64,000 bases of DNA from DASUAS01 sp963809795 (lineage in GTDB: Bacteria; Actinomycetota; Acidimicrobiia; IMCC26256; DASPTH01). Positions 9,354-17,052 of the stretch are shown piece after piece. Below the pieces are notes generated by a model that worked only from the letters and a program-made list of their open reading frames with translations, was not told where the DNA came from and made no database searches. The position numbers and the translations under genes were made by a program. Every line of letters starts with the position of its first letter. The first letter of the stretch is position 1. The DNA is taken from positions 1-64,000 of the forward strand of contig CAWELN010000010.1 of NCBI GenBank assembly GCA_963809795.1, in the 5' to 3' direction.

Positions 9354-9929
9354 TCAGCGCGACGAGTGGCGAGCTCGACGCCCGGAGAGCCCCGCGAAGG
9401 CCCGCATCGTGGCCAGGAGCGCTTCCGGGTCCTGGTGGGGCACGACGTAGTGGGAGTAGGCCAGCCGCAGGAACATGTCGGCCGCCTGCTCCCGCGTGAG
9501 TGCGCCCGAGTGCACCGTCGGCACCTCGTCGAGGGCGTCGCCCAGCACCCGGGCGAGCGAGTCGACGTGCGGATCGTGCGAGTCGGCGAGCGATTGGAGG
9601 GCGAACCCGGGGTCCACCAGGAACAGGTTGGTGCCGGTCGACTCGTCGAGGAACGTCACCAGGTAGCGCAGGGCGGCGTCGAGGCGCGGCGCCGGATCCC
9701 GATTGGCGTCGGCCAGGGCCTGCAGCCCGCGGTCGAACTGATCGACCTCGTACGCCGCGAGGGTTGCGAGCAGGAGCGTCTTGGTGGGGTACCAGCGGTA
9801 GAGCGTCGGCCGCGACACGCCCGCCTCGGTGGCCACCGCCGACAACGTGAGCCGGTCCGGTCCCCGGTTGCGGATGACGCGCCGGGCCGCCGCCAGGATC
9901 ACGTCGGCAGTGGTCGGCGCCTCGGGCAT
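9354..9929 (-). CDS. TetR/AcrR-family transcriptional regulator
   Basis: This 191-residue regulator has an N-terminal helix-turn-helix (RLTLSAVATEAGVSRPTLYRW, residues about 24-44) and an all-helical ligand domain. It lies next to a VOC gene on the same strand (75 bp apart) and to PilZ. I could not identify an obvious palindromic operator close by. Its ligand and targets are unknown. Confidence 0.9.
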   Translation of the reverse strand: MPEAPTTADVILAAARRVIRNRGPDRLTLSAVATEAGVSRPTLYRWYPTKTLLLATLAAYEVDQFDRGLQALADANRDPAPRLDAALRYLVTFLDESTGTNLFLVDPGFALQSLADSHDPHVDSLARVLGDALDEVPTVHSGALTREQAADMFLRLAYSHYVVPHQDPEALLATMRAFAGLSGRRARHSSR

Positions 9930-10004
9930 GCCGGAGGAACCCTACCGTTCACCCAGGCGTGCGGCGGTCCCCGTTGCGGCGTGCAGGTGAGCAAGTCGAC
10001 GACG

Positions 10005-10505
10005 TCAGCCGATGGGGCGGCCGTACATCTCCTCGAGGGGGTCGCTGATCAGCTCGAGGCGTTCGCCGTCGGGCCCGGTGAAGTAGAGCGACGAGCCGTC
10101 GAGGTGCTGGGTTTCGATCCCGCCGGCATCGAGCTTCGCCCTGAGGTGCGCCCAGCGATCGGGCTCGACGGAGATCGCGAGGTGGTGCAGCCCTCCGAGC
10201 ACCTCGGCGTAGGGACCGAGGTCGAGGCCCGGCATGTCGAAGAAGGCCAGCGCGTTCCCGTGGCCGATGTCGAAGAAGAAGTGCGTCGACCCGGCGTAGT
10301 CGCGGTTCTCGAACAGGTCGGTCAGCGGGAACTCGAGCAGCTCCTGGTAGAAGCGGATGGTCCGCTCGACGTCGCTCGAGAGCAGCGCGATGTGATGCAC
10401 TCCCCGGGCGGCCGAAACCGGCCGGTCGGGCCGCGACCGGAGATACCGGGCGCGCAGCTCGTCCCACTCGGCCGTCCGGTCGATGTCGCTTCCGTGCCTG
10501 GCCAT
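10005..10505 (-). CDS. VOC family (glyoxalase/extradiol-like) protein
   Basis: This 166-residue VOC protein has GVHHIALLSSDVERTIRFYQELLEF as its first module and GGLHHLAISVEPDRWAHLR as its second. Ligand-type residues are His in the first strand of each module and Glu in GERLELISDP, so a metal centre is likely. The ATG at 10505 follows GGAGGA at ideal spacing, so the in-frame extension to 10547 is rejected. It may be controlled by the adjacent TetR gene (inference). Confidence 0.85.
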   Translation of the reverse strand: MARHGSDIDRTAEWDELRARYLRSRPDRPVSAARGVHHIALLSSDVERTIRFYQELLEFPLTDLFENRDYAGSTHFFFDIGHGNALAFFDMPGLDLGPYAEVLGGLHHLAISVEPDRWAHLRAKLDAGGIETQHLDGSSLYFTGPDGERLELISDPLEEMYGRPIG

Positions 10506-10654
10506 GGCCGATCCTCCGAAGGTGGGTTCACCGGACCTTACGTGCACCGATCGGGCAGTGGCGCTGTCCGAAATGTGCTCAGGTCGGACGGCCCTGGATC
10601 CGAAGTCTTGAACATCATCCCGTCTCTGCGTGGGACCGAGCTCGAGGTGGCGCG

Positions 10655-11026
10655 GTGGCTGTGCTCGTGATCGTCTGGGCCCTCTGTGGGTTCATCGGCT
10701 GGAAGATCGGCGACAGCAAGGGGCGAGGTGGGCTCGGTGCGCTGCTCGGCGTGCTCCTCGGTCTGATCGGGATCGTCATCATCGCGGTCATCCCGAAGAA
10801 GAAGTCCTCGTACGAGACCGCCTATGCCTTCCCGAGCTCGAAGCCGACCGTGACACCGACGCAGGTGCCCGGTGAGGGCTGGTACCCCGACCACTTCGGA
10901 CGACACCCCGAGCGGTGGTGGGACGGTGCCCAATGGACGAAGTGGGTGCGCAACGTCGCCGGCGGCACCCCTGCCGAGGATCCTCCCGTGTACGACACGG
11001 CATCGCTGCGACGTGGCCCCTCGTGA
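10655..11026 (+). CDS. DUF2510 small membrane protein
   Basis: This 123-residue protein starts at GTG. Two short hydrophobic stretches fill residues 1-45 (VLVIVWALCGFIGW, then a glycine-rich GLGALLGVLLGLIGIVIIAVIP), followed by a lysine stop-transfer. A C-terminal DUF2510 domain follows (GWYPDHFGRHPERWWDGAQW), a tryptophan-rich module common in actinobacterial membrane proteins. The last codons overlap the start of the next gene (GTGA), so the two are probably cotranslated. Confidence 0.8.
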   Translation: MAVLVIVWALCGFIGWKIGDSKGRGGLGALLGVLLGLIGIVIIAVIPKKKSSYETAYAFPSSKPTVTPTQVPGEGWYPDHFGRHPERWWDGAQWTKWVRNVAGGTPAEDPPVYDTASLRRGPS

Positions 11027-11400
11027 CCATCGGATGCGGCGTCTGCGGCGCCGAGGTCGAGATCGCGGTCCGGGACCAGACGAGCGGCGCGAGGTGCTGG
11101 GGGTGCGGAGCCTCGATCGAACGTCACGCCGTCGAAGGCACCGTGCACACGTACGCGGCGGACATCGAGGCGCGCTACCGGGTGCTGCGAACCACCCGCG
11201 CGCCGGACTCCGGTCGGTCTCACGTCGGGCACTTCGAGACCTTCGACGATGCCCATGACGCCTGCGACGTGAACTATCCGCTCCATCCGTCGGGCGAACG
11301 CCAGGAGATCACCGACCGCGAGACCAGCGAGCAGTGGTGGCGCGCGGACGGCGACCAGCGGTGGCGGCTCAGTCGGCGCGGTCGCTCGGCGGTGTCGTAG
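11023..11400 (+). CDS. Small CxxC/CxxC zinc-ribbon-like protein, unknown function
   Basis: This 125-residue protein opens with TIGCGVCGAEVEIAVRD and, 18 residues after the first pair, GARCWGCGASIERH. The two CxxC pairs should form a zinc ribbon. The rest is hydrophilic, with two W-rich patches near the end (QWWRADGDQRWRLSRRG). The GTG at 11023 overlaps the TGA of the DUF2510 gene. I do not recognise the family. Coupling suggests it works with the DUF2510 membrane protein. Confidence 0.6.
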   Translation: MTIGCGVCGAEVEIAVRDQTSGARCWGCGASIERHAVEGTVHTYAADIEARYRVLRTTRAPDSGRSHVGHFETFDDAHDACDVNYPLHPSGERQEITDRETSEQWWRADGDQRWRLSRRGRSAVS

Positions 11401-11585
11401 CCCAACGGAATCGATCGACGACCCCGTACGCGCCGAAGCGCCGCGGAGGGGTGCGGCGCTTCGGTCTGGAACCGGGGCAGGGCGGCCGCTCCGGCTCACT
11501 GGATGATACGGATCGGGCGGCCAACCGGATTGGCGTCCTTCTTCGCCGAGTCTCAGGTTCGGTCGCCGGCCGGCGGTCACGCGGG
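11401..11585. other. Intergenic region of a convergent pair
   Basis: Apart from the hairpin at 11433-11464 I see no gene or repeat in these 185 bases. Confidence 0.5.
11433..11464. terminator. Strong hairpin between convergent genes
   Basis: A perfect 12-bp stem (CCGAAGCGCCGC at 11433-11444 with GCGGCGCTTCGG at 11453-11464) encloses an 8-base loop. It lies 32 bp after the zinc-ribbon stop and downstream of the convergent channel-like gene. No T-run follows, which is common for terminators in high-GC actinobacteria. Confidence 0.65.
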
Positions 11586-12719
11586 CTACGCGTCGAAGTC
11601 GGGCCGACGATAGAGACCCGGTTCGGGCGTGTCGGGTGAACGGTGCGGCGGTCGCTGCGGGGTGATCACCTGCGGGCCGAGCCCGGGGCGCGGTCCTGAC
11701 CACGGCGCCGGTGGCGCCATCACCCGCGCGGCCCAGCGGTAGGCGAGGTCTTCGTAGTTCACCCGCCACCCGCGGAAGTGCGCCCACGCCTCGTCGGGCT
11801 CGCGCTCGGTCGCGAACCCGACCTCCTGCAGCAGCCGTACGGCGCGCTCGAACTCCCCCGGCGTCAGCAGGATCGGATCGTCCGGCAGGGGATCGGGTTC
11901 GTAGCTCCACCCGAGCGCGTCCGAGATCCGGCGCAGCGCGGTGTAGCCCATCCGCAACGACAGCCGCGCCTGCGACGGCGCGGTGGTCGGGTTCAACGCG
12001 AGTTGCATCGCGGCCGCATCGAGGACCGAGAGCAGCGCGATCGCCCACGAGGACCACGGGTCGGGCGACCGGAAGAGCAGGAGCACGGGATACGTCGAGT
12101 GCGACTCGGAGAAGTCGGCCGCCCACTGCTCCCACTGGCCATAGAAGTCGGGGAGTGAGTCGACGATGCCGACGAGTTGGTGGCGGATGAGGATCTCCGG
12201 TCCCCACGACGGCTCGCCGGCGCGGCTGGCGAGCATGGTGATGAGCGACTCGCGGCGGTTGAACGCGGCGTACAGCGCCGGCAGGTAGGCGATCTGCAGC
12301 GCGATGACGACGAACCCCGACGCCGCGGCGGCGATGACGACCGTGTCGTTGGTGAACCGGGCGGAGCGCGCCAGCCCGAGGGTGAACATCGCGGCGCCGA
12401 CCTCGCTCGCGGCGTCGCCGACGTCATCGGTGTACGGCACCAGCATGATCGAGAAGGCGATTCCGAACAGCACCAACCAGGCCGCGAGCTGAGCCAGCAG
12501 GGCAACCGGCCCGATCGGCGCCAGCGTCGCGTCCTTGCCCTCGTAGCTGCGCCGGAAGCGGGCCAGCGTGAAGAAGAACCGTCGCGTCGATCGGTTGACC
12601 CAGAGCGACAGCTGCACCGGGCCGGTATTCGGGCGCGGGAGCACGAGCGTCGAGACGACGCTGACCCACGTGAGGACCAGGATGATGAGCCCGAGCGTGA
12701 TCCCCAGCCAGTGCGGCAT
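11586..12719 (-). CDS. Two-TM potassium-channel-like membrane protein with degenerate pore loop
   Basis: This protein of about 377 residues has an N-terminal TM (WLGITLGLIILVLTWVSVV), a second TM near residue 75, and a re-entrant segment GAAMFTLGLARSARF. A third TM follows (VVIAAAASGFVVIALQIAYLP) and then a conserved cytosolic start, LYAAFNRRESLITMLASRAG. The architecture matches actinobacterial and proteobacterial proteins annotated as two-pore-domain potassium channels, where the pore reads TLGFGD or similar. Here it reads TLGLAR, so potassium selectivity is doubtful. The C-terminal 180 residues are soluble. The ATG at 12719 is preceded by an in-frame GTG. Confidence 0.65.
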   Translation of the reverse strand: MPHWLGITLGLIILVLTWVSVVSTLVLPRPNTGPVQLSLWVNRSTRRFFFTLARFRRSYEGKDATLAPIGPVALLAQLAAWLVLFGIAFSIMLVPYTDDVGDAASEVGAAMFTLGLARSARFTNDTVVIAAAASGFVVIALQIAYLPALYAAFNRRESLITMLASRAGEPSWGPEILIRHQLVGIVDSLPDFYGQWEQWAADFSESHSTYPVLLLFRSPDPWSSWAIALLSVLDAAAMQLALNPTTAPSQARLSLRMGYTALRRISDALGWSYEPDPLPDDPILLTPGEFERAVRLLQEVGFATEREPDEAWAHFRGWRVNYEDLAYRWAARVMAPPAPWSGPRPGLGPQVITPQRPPHRSPDTPEPGLYRRPDFDA

Positions 12720-12753
12720 CACGCACCGCGCCGGCGGGGTGCCGCACGACCGG

Positions 12754-13803
12754 TCACCGGTCCGGCCCGTCGGCGCGCAGCTCGCGGAGGTCGCCGGGAG
12801 TCCACGCCCAGGCCGGTACGGGCGGAGGGCCGGCGACGCGTCCGACCTCGACCGCAGGAAAGCCGTCGACGTCAGTGCCGGAGGCGAAGTGGGAGCGCTG
12901 CTTGACGACCGCGCCCGCGCGCACGACGCAGCCTGCGCCGAGCTCGCTGCCGTCGCAGACGATGGCCCCGGGTTCGACCACCGAGCCGGCCCCGATGCGG
13001 CAACCGTGGATCATCGCGCCCGGTCCGATGATCACGCCGTCGTCGAGCACGAGGTCGTTGTCGGGCAGGAGGTGGAGCACGGTGTTCTCGAGGATCTGTA
13101 CGTCGTTGCCGATGCGCACCGGTCCGTGGGAGTCGCCGATGATCTTGACGCCGGCGGCGATGATCGTGCGTTCGCCGACGACCACGTCGCCCGTGAGCTC
13201 GGCGGTGGGGAAGAGGATCGCCGAACCGGCGACGGTCGGCACGATGCCGCGGTACTCGTGCAGCTGACCCATGGTGTTCCTCTCGTGGGTGGCCTCGACG
13301 GTCACGGACGTCGACGGCGGGATCGTCAGGTCGCCGCCGCGGAGCCCGGTGAGACGGCGGAGGTCATCGGGCGACGCGACCCGCACGATGCGCGCGGGCC
13401 GTCCGACCGCGACGACATCGCTCGGCAGCGTCGCCCCGCCGGGCACCACCGTGCCTTCGCCGAGGAACACCCGATCGCCGAGGCGGGCGCCAGGCATGAG
13501 CACCGACGCGTTGCCGATCTCGCAGAGGTCGCCGACGACCGCGCCGACGACCAGGCAGCGGTGACCGAACACGCTCCGCCGTCCGATGCTCGTGCCCATG
13601 CTCCCGGTGCCGACCACCACCGAGTTCTCCAGCACCGCCGAGCCGGTGCCGATCTCGACGCCGGCGCCGGAGGAGCGCACGACGGCGCCCTCGGCCAGCA
13701 GCGAACCCTCACCGACTCGCGCCGCGCCGAGGACCACCGCCGATGCCGCAAGCTGCGGCGCGGCGGCGATGGTGTCGGGCGTGTCGGCGGGTCCGATGCT
13801 CAT
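12754..13803 (-). CDS. Tandem left-handed beta-helix protein (gamma-carbonic-anhydrase-like, two units)
   Basis: This 349-residue protein contains two hexapeptide-repeat beta helices. Unit 1 covers about residues 20-140 (GEGSLLAEGAVV, IGNASVLMPGARLGD), then a linker, and unit 2 about residues 190-310 (VRIGNDVQILENTVLH, IIGPGAMIHGCRIG). Unit 2 keeps two of the three histidines that bind metal in gamma-carbonic anhydrases, but has Pro where the third is expected (IIGPGAMIHG). A ferripyochelin-binding-like or scaffold role is therefore as likely as carbonic anhydrase activity. It lies 16 bp downstream of an acyl-CoA synthetase on the same strand and is probably cotranscribed. Confidence 0.75.
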   Translation of the reverse strand: MSIGPADTPDTIAAAPQLAASAVVLGAARVGEGSLLAEGAVVRSSGAGVEIGTGSAVLENSVVVGTGSMGTSIGRRSVFGHRCLVVGAVVGDLCEIGNASVLMPGARLGDRVFLGEGTVVPGGATLPSDVVAVGRPARIVRVASPDDLRRLTGLRGGDLTIPPSTSVTVEATHERNTMGQLHEYRGIVPTVAGSAILFPTAELTGDVVVGERTIIAAGVKIIGDSHGPVRIGNDVQILENTVLHLLPDNDLVLDDGVIIGPGAMIHGCRIGAGSVVEPGAIVCDGSELGAGCVVRAGAVVKQRSHFASGTDVDGFPAVEVGRVAGPPPVPAWAWTPGDLRELRADGPDR

Positions 13804-13819
13804 CCCGCGGCCGATCCTC

Positions 13820-15505
13820 TCACTCCTCGACGAACGTGTTCTCCACGTCGCCGGCGAGCACCTGCTTCATCACCTTGCCGGTCGCGGTGCGCGGCAGCGG
13901 CTCGGTGCGGATCTCCACCACCGACGGCACCTTGTAGGACGCGAGCGTGGTGGCGCAGAACGCGCGCACGGCGTCCTCGGTGAGCTCGGTCCCCTCGCGC
14001 ACGACGATCACCGCCTTCACCTCCTGCCCGTGCACGGGATCGTCGATCCCGTAGACCGCGGCCTCCACGACGTCGGGGTGTTCGTCGAGCCGGTGCTCGA
14101 TCTCGAACGGGTAGATGTTCTCGCCGCCGCGGATGATCAGGTCGCGCTTGCGGGACGCGATGAACAGGATGCCGTCGTCGAGGCGGCCGAAGTCGCCGGT
14201 GCGGATCCACCGCCCGGGCCGGATGGTCTCGGCGTCGGCGGCGTCGTTGTGCCAGTACCCGAGCATCGACATCCAGCTGCGGGCTTCGATGTTGCCTTCG
14301 GAGCCGGACGGGAGCTCGGTGCCGTCGTCGTCGGTGATGCGGGCGTCCACGGTCGGCATGAGTGGGCCGACGCAGTCCGGCGCGGCCTTGAGCATCCACC
14401 CCGGAGCCCAGCTGATCAGCCCGGTCTCGGTCGACCCGTAGCCGGACGAGACGGCCCCGGCGAGGTGAGGGAACCGCTCCTCGATCTGGCGCACGACGTC
14501 CGGCGGGGTGGCCGACCCGCCCACGCCGACGCTGCTGATCTGGGCCGGCGCGATGGTCGCGACGTCGGGATGTTGGAGGAGCCGGACGACGTGGGTGGTC
14601 CCGCCGCCCCACACCGAGATGCGCTCCTGCTTCGTGAGCTCGATCACCTCGCCGGCATCGAAGCGGCCGAGCGGCCAGACGCTCGTGCTGCCCGACATGA
14701 CCGTCGACACCGCCATCGACATCCCCGACACGTGGAACAACGGGTACGGCGCCAGCCGCGCCGGTGGCGGTCCAGCCGGCGGCGCGCTCATCCCGGCCAG
14801 CGCCATGCCGCGCGCCCCGATGAACGACTGCTCCATCAGGTACGAGATCACGGAACGGTGCGACAGGACGGCGGCCTTGGGGCGGCCGGTGGTCCCGCTC
14901 GTGAAGATGAGGATGAACGGGTCGTCCTCGGCGATGGGTGGTTCGGGCAGCTTCGCCGTCGTGGCGTCGGCGAGCCCGGCGAAGTCGTGTTCGGTGACGA
15001 GCGTCGGAACCCCGGGATCACCCTCGAGCCGGGCGCGGCGCTTCTCGTCCATCACCAGCAGCTTCGGGTCGGTGAGCTCGAGTGCCTTGCGCATCTCCGC
15101 GCCGGTCCACCACCCGTTCATGGCCACCAGGACCGCGTCGAGGCTGGCGACGGCCCAGAAGGTGAGGATCCACTCGCGGCAGTTGGCCGCGCACACGGCG
15201 ACGCGGTCACCGGGTCCGATGTCGTACCCCTCCTGCAGCCCGCACGCCAGCGACCCGACGAGGGGGACCAGCTCGTCGAAGTGGATGCGGGTGCCGTCGC
15301 CGAACACATAGCAGTCGCGGTCGCCGAACCGGTCCGCACCGAGGAGCACGTCACGCATGGTGTGCGACCGGTTGCGGAAGACCCTGAGCCGCTGGCCGAG
15401 CACCTCCTCGTCGACGACCTCGAACGGCATCCCGGCGGCGGTGAGGCTTCGCGTGGCCGCGAGCAGCGCGTCGAGGCGGGGATCGGTCGAAAGGTTGGTC
15501 GCCAT
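13820..15505 (-). CDS. Long/medium-chain acyl-CoA synthetase (AMP-ligase)
   Basis: This 561-residue ANL-superfamily ligase activates a carboxylic acid through an acyl-adenylate and transfers it to CoA. Motifs in order are the P-loop FILIFTSGTTGRPKAAV (about 204-220), the YGSTETGLIS aromatic/ATP loop, the hinge IRTGDFGRLDDG, and the A10 lysine motif PLPRTATGKVMKQVL near the C-terminus. Its length is typical of FadD-type enzymes. It forms a likely operon with the beta-helix gene. Chain length and substrate cannot be predicted. Confidence 0.93.
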   Translation of the reverse strand: MATNLSTDPRLDALLAATRSLTAAGMPFEVVDEEVLGQRLRVFRNRSHTMRDVLLGADRFGDRDCYVFGDGTRIHFDELVPLVGSLACGLQEGYDIGPGDRVAVCAANCREWILTFWAVASLDAVLVAMNGWWTGAEMRKALELTDPKLLVMDEKRRARLEGDPGVPTLVTEHDFAGLADATTAKLPEPPIAEDDPFILIFTSGTTGRPKAAVLSHRSVISYLMEQSFIGARGMALAGMSAPPAGPPPARLAPYPLFHVSGMSMAVSTVMSGSTSVWPLGRFDAGEVIELTKQERISVWGGGTTHVVRLLQHPDVATIAPAQISSVGVGGSATPPDVVRQIEERFPHLAGAVSSGYGSTETGLISWAPGWMLKAAPDCVGPLMPTVDARITDDDGTELPSGSEGNIEARSWMSMLGYWHNDAADAETIRPGRWIRTGDFGRLDDGILFIASRKRDLIIRGGENIYPFEIEHRLDEHPDVVEAAVYGIDDPVHGQEVKAVIVVREGTELTEDAVRAFCATTLASYKVPSVVEIRTEPLPRTATGKVMKQVLAGDVENTFVEE

Positions 15506-15533
15506 GGCCCCGGTTCTACCCCGCCGGCGCCGG

Positions 15534-15611
15534 TCAGTGCCGCCCGCGCCTCCACGAGACGAACACCGGGACGCCGATGAAGGCGACCATGACGAACACG
15601 ACGAGGAGCAC
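15534..15611 (-). CDS. Possible 25-residue membrane micropeptide
   Basis: A GTG at 15611 opens a tiny frame whose product is one hydrophobic segment (LLVVFVMVAFIGVPVFV) followed by SWRRGRH, an arrangement that obeys the positive-inside rule. It lies 28 bp upstream of the acyl-CoA synthetase start on the same strand. There is no strong ribosome-binding site and no homologue that I can name, so it may be spurious. Confidence 0.3.
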   Translation of the reverse strand: MLLVVFVMVAFIGVPVFVSWRRGRH

Positions 15612-15742
15612 GCCCCGACGCTAGGGCCTCGACAACCCGCGCTTCAGGCCGCGGCGCTGGTTCTGATCACCATGGAGTCGGCGGTGTATTCGCCGGTGCT
15701 CTCTTGTAATACATCCGAACACACGAGGGCCGGGGGCTGGGC

Positions 15743-16054
15743 GTGGGCAAGAAGGGCAAGCGCAAAGCGGAGACGCCGAAGCGTCCGGAGCCATCGTCGG
15801 GCGTGGCCCGGGAGAGCTCGACTCCCCGGGCGGAGCCGGCGAGTCGGCGGGAGCCGAGGTTCACCACGATCGTCCCGGTCCGCTTCGAGCCGACGACGCT
15901 CGAGGCGGTCCGGGCACGCGCCGCGGCCGACGAGCGGTCGGTGTCGGCGTGGATCCGGCGGATCGTGGAGGCGGAACTGGGTCTCGGGGCGGACGGCGGC
16001 CCCGGTGCCGGTGCCGCGCCGCACGGGCACGTCACCGGCCAGGACGCCCGCTAG
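15743..16054 (+). CDS. Ribbon-helix-helix (CopG-like) protein
   Basis: This 103-residue protein has a lysine/arginine-rich N-terminal tail (GKKGKRKAETPKRPEP). A ribbon-helix-helix core follows: FTTIVPVRFEPTTLEAVRAR as the beta strand and first helix, and SVSAWIRRIVEAELG as the second helix. Such proteins are DNA-binding dimers, often antitoxins or autoregulators. No toxin-like gene is adjacent. The start is GTG with GGGGGCTGGGC upstream. Confidence 0.65.
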   Translation: MGKKGKRKAETPKRPEPSSGVARESSTPRAEPASRREPRFTTIVPVRFEPTTLEAVRARAAADERSVSAWIRRIVEAELGLGADGGPGAGAAPHGHVTGQDAR

Positions 16055-16070
16055 CGCGCTGACGCTCCGG

Positions 16071-16127
16071 CGTGCGCGCGGTTGCGCGTGCGCGTGCGCG
16101 CTCGCGCGTGCGCAGGCTTGCGCGCGT
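16071..16127. repeat. Alternating CG/TG purine-pyrimidine tract (Z-DNA-prone)
   Basis: About 57 bases made almost entirely of alternating CG, TG and GC steps (for example GCGCGTGCGCGTGCGCG) lie just past the ribbon-helix-helix stop, in a 339-bp gap (16055-16393) with no gene. The tract is prone to Z-DNA or slipped structures. Further along the gap an AT-richer GAGAATTTTCTC element stands out as a small near-palindrome. Nothing else is visible. Confidence 0.6.
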
Positions 16128-16393
16128 GACGAACCGTTTCCGAGAATTTTCTCTTGGATTCACGTGCGCGATGCACGCGACACCGGTAGGTTCCCGAGCA
16201 GTGAAGCGCGCCCCCGACGGGTGACCGTCGACGTGGGCAGTTCGTACCAGTCAGCACTGTGAGGTCAGGCGGCCGGCGGCGCGACGCGCCGGACGGTCGC
16301 TGCTGAACTGCCGCGCGTTTCTCGTTCCCGGCGGTCGCGCAAGCGAACCGGGCGTCGATGCGCGGCGTCGCTTGCACAACCGCGGGAGTCTCC

Positions 16394-17024
16394 ATGCGTC
16401 GCCCTCTCTTGGCCATCTCCGTTCTCGTGCTCATCGTGTCGTCGGTCTTCCTGTTCGCTGGTACGGCCGGCGCCCACACGGGGCAGGTCATCAGTGCCGA
16501 TTGCACGCAGGCGAGCGCGAGCTTCTCCGACTTCGCAGCCACCGACCATCCGATCTCGTTCCAGGTGTCGGTGCTCGGCGGGCCGACCCAGAGCGTCGCC
16601 GCGGTCGAGAGCCCACCGAACTTCGTCGGCGCCGGCACCGCCTCCGCCGACATCTCGTCGCTCACCGCCGTGCTCCATGGTTCGCCCGGATCGATCGTGG
16701 TCTTCGCGGAATGGAGCGCGGGTCGCACCGATACCGCGACGGTCACGGTGACGTGCGGGACACCGCCGCCACCGTCGACCACCACACCGCCACCGCCACC
16801 GACTACGACATCCCCACCGCCACCGACTACGACATCCCCACCGCCACCGACCACGACATCCCCACCGCCACCGACCACGACACCACCGCCACCGCCGACG
16901 ATCCACACCGCCACCGCCACCGCCACCGACGACCACGCCGCCGTCGCCCCCGCTCCAGACCGTCTCGGTCGTACCGCCGCCGCCCGCGACCCCGGTCCCG
17001 GTCAACCCCGCGACCGCGGGATGA
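16394..17024 (+). pseudogene. Secreted Pro/Thr-rich protein, frameshifted
   Basis: The ATG at 16394 starts MRRPLLAISVLVLIVSS and a clear Sec signal ending AGTAGAHTG. A domain of about 95 residues with two cysteines (ISADCTQ and TVTCGTP) follows, resembling a small beta-sandwich. A PPPPTTTS-type tail follows. At 16902 an apparent extra T moves the repeat out of frame. In the +1 frame the tail continues as proline/threonine sequence and ends PVPVNPATAG with a stop at 17022-17024. Without the extra base the protein would be about 210 residues. In this assembly it runs out of frame into unrelated sequence. No sortase motif is seen. Confidence 0.6.
16793..16888. repeat. Four tandem 24-bp units coding PPPPTTTS
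   Basis: Units at 16793-16816, 16817-16840, 16841-16864 and 16865-16888 are near-identical; copies 3 and 4 have GACCAC for GACTAC and the last unit diverges at its end. They encode a flexible Pro/Thr stalk in the secreted protein, a slippage-prone design that may explain the frameshift just downstream. Confidence 0.85.
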
Positions 17025-17052
17025 GACCGCGAGGGGCGAGTCGCGCGTCCCG

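Noticed and set aside
10822..12207. Long minus-strand open frame across the DUF2510, zinc-ribbon and channel genes
   Set aside because: Arg/Pro/Ala-rich translation without motifs; real genes with domains occupy the other frames.
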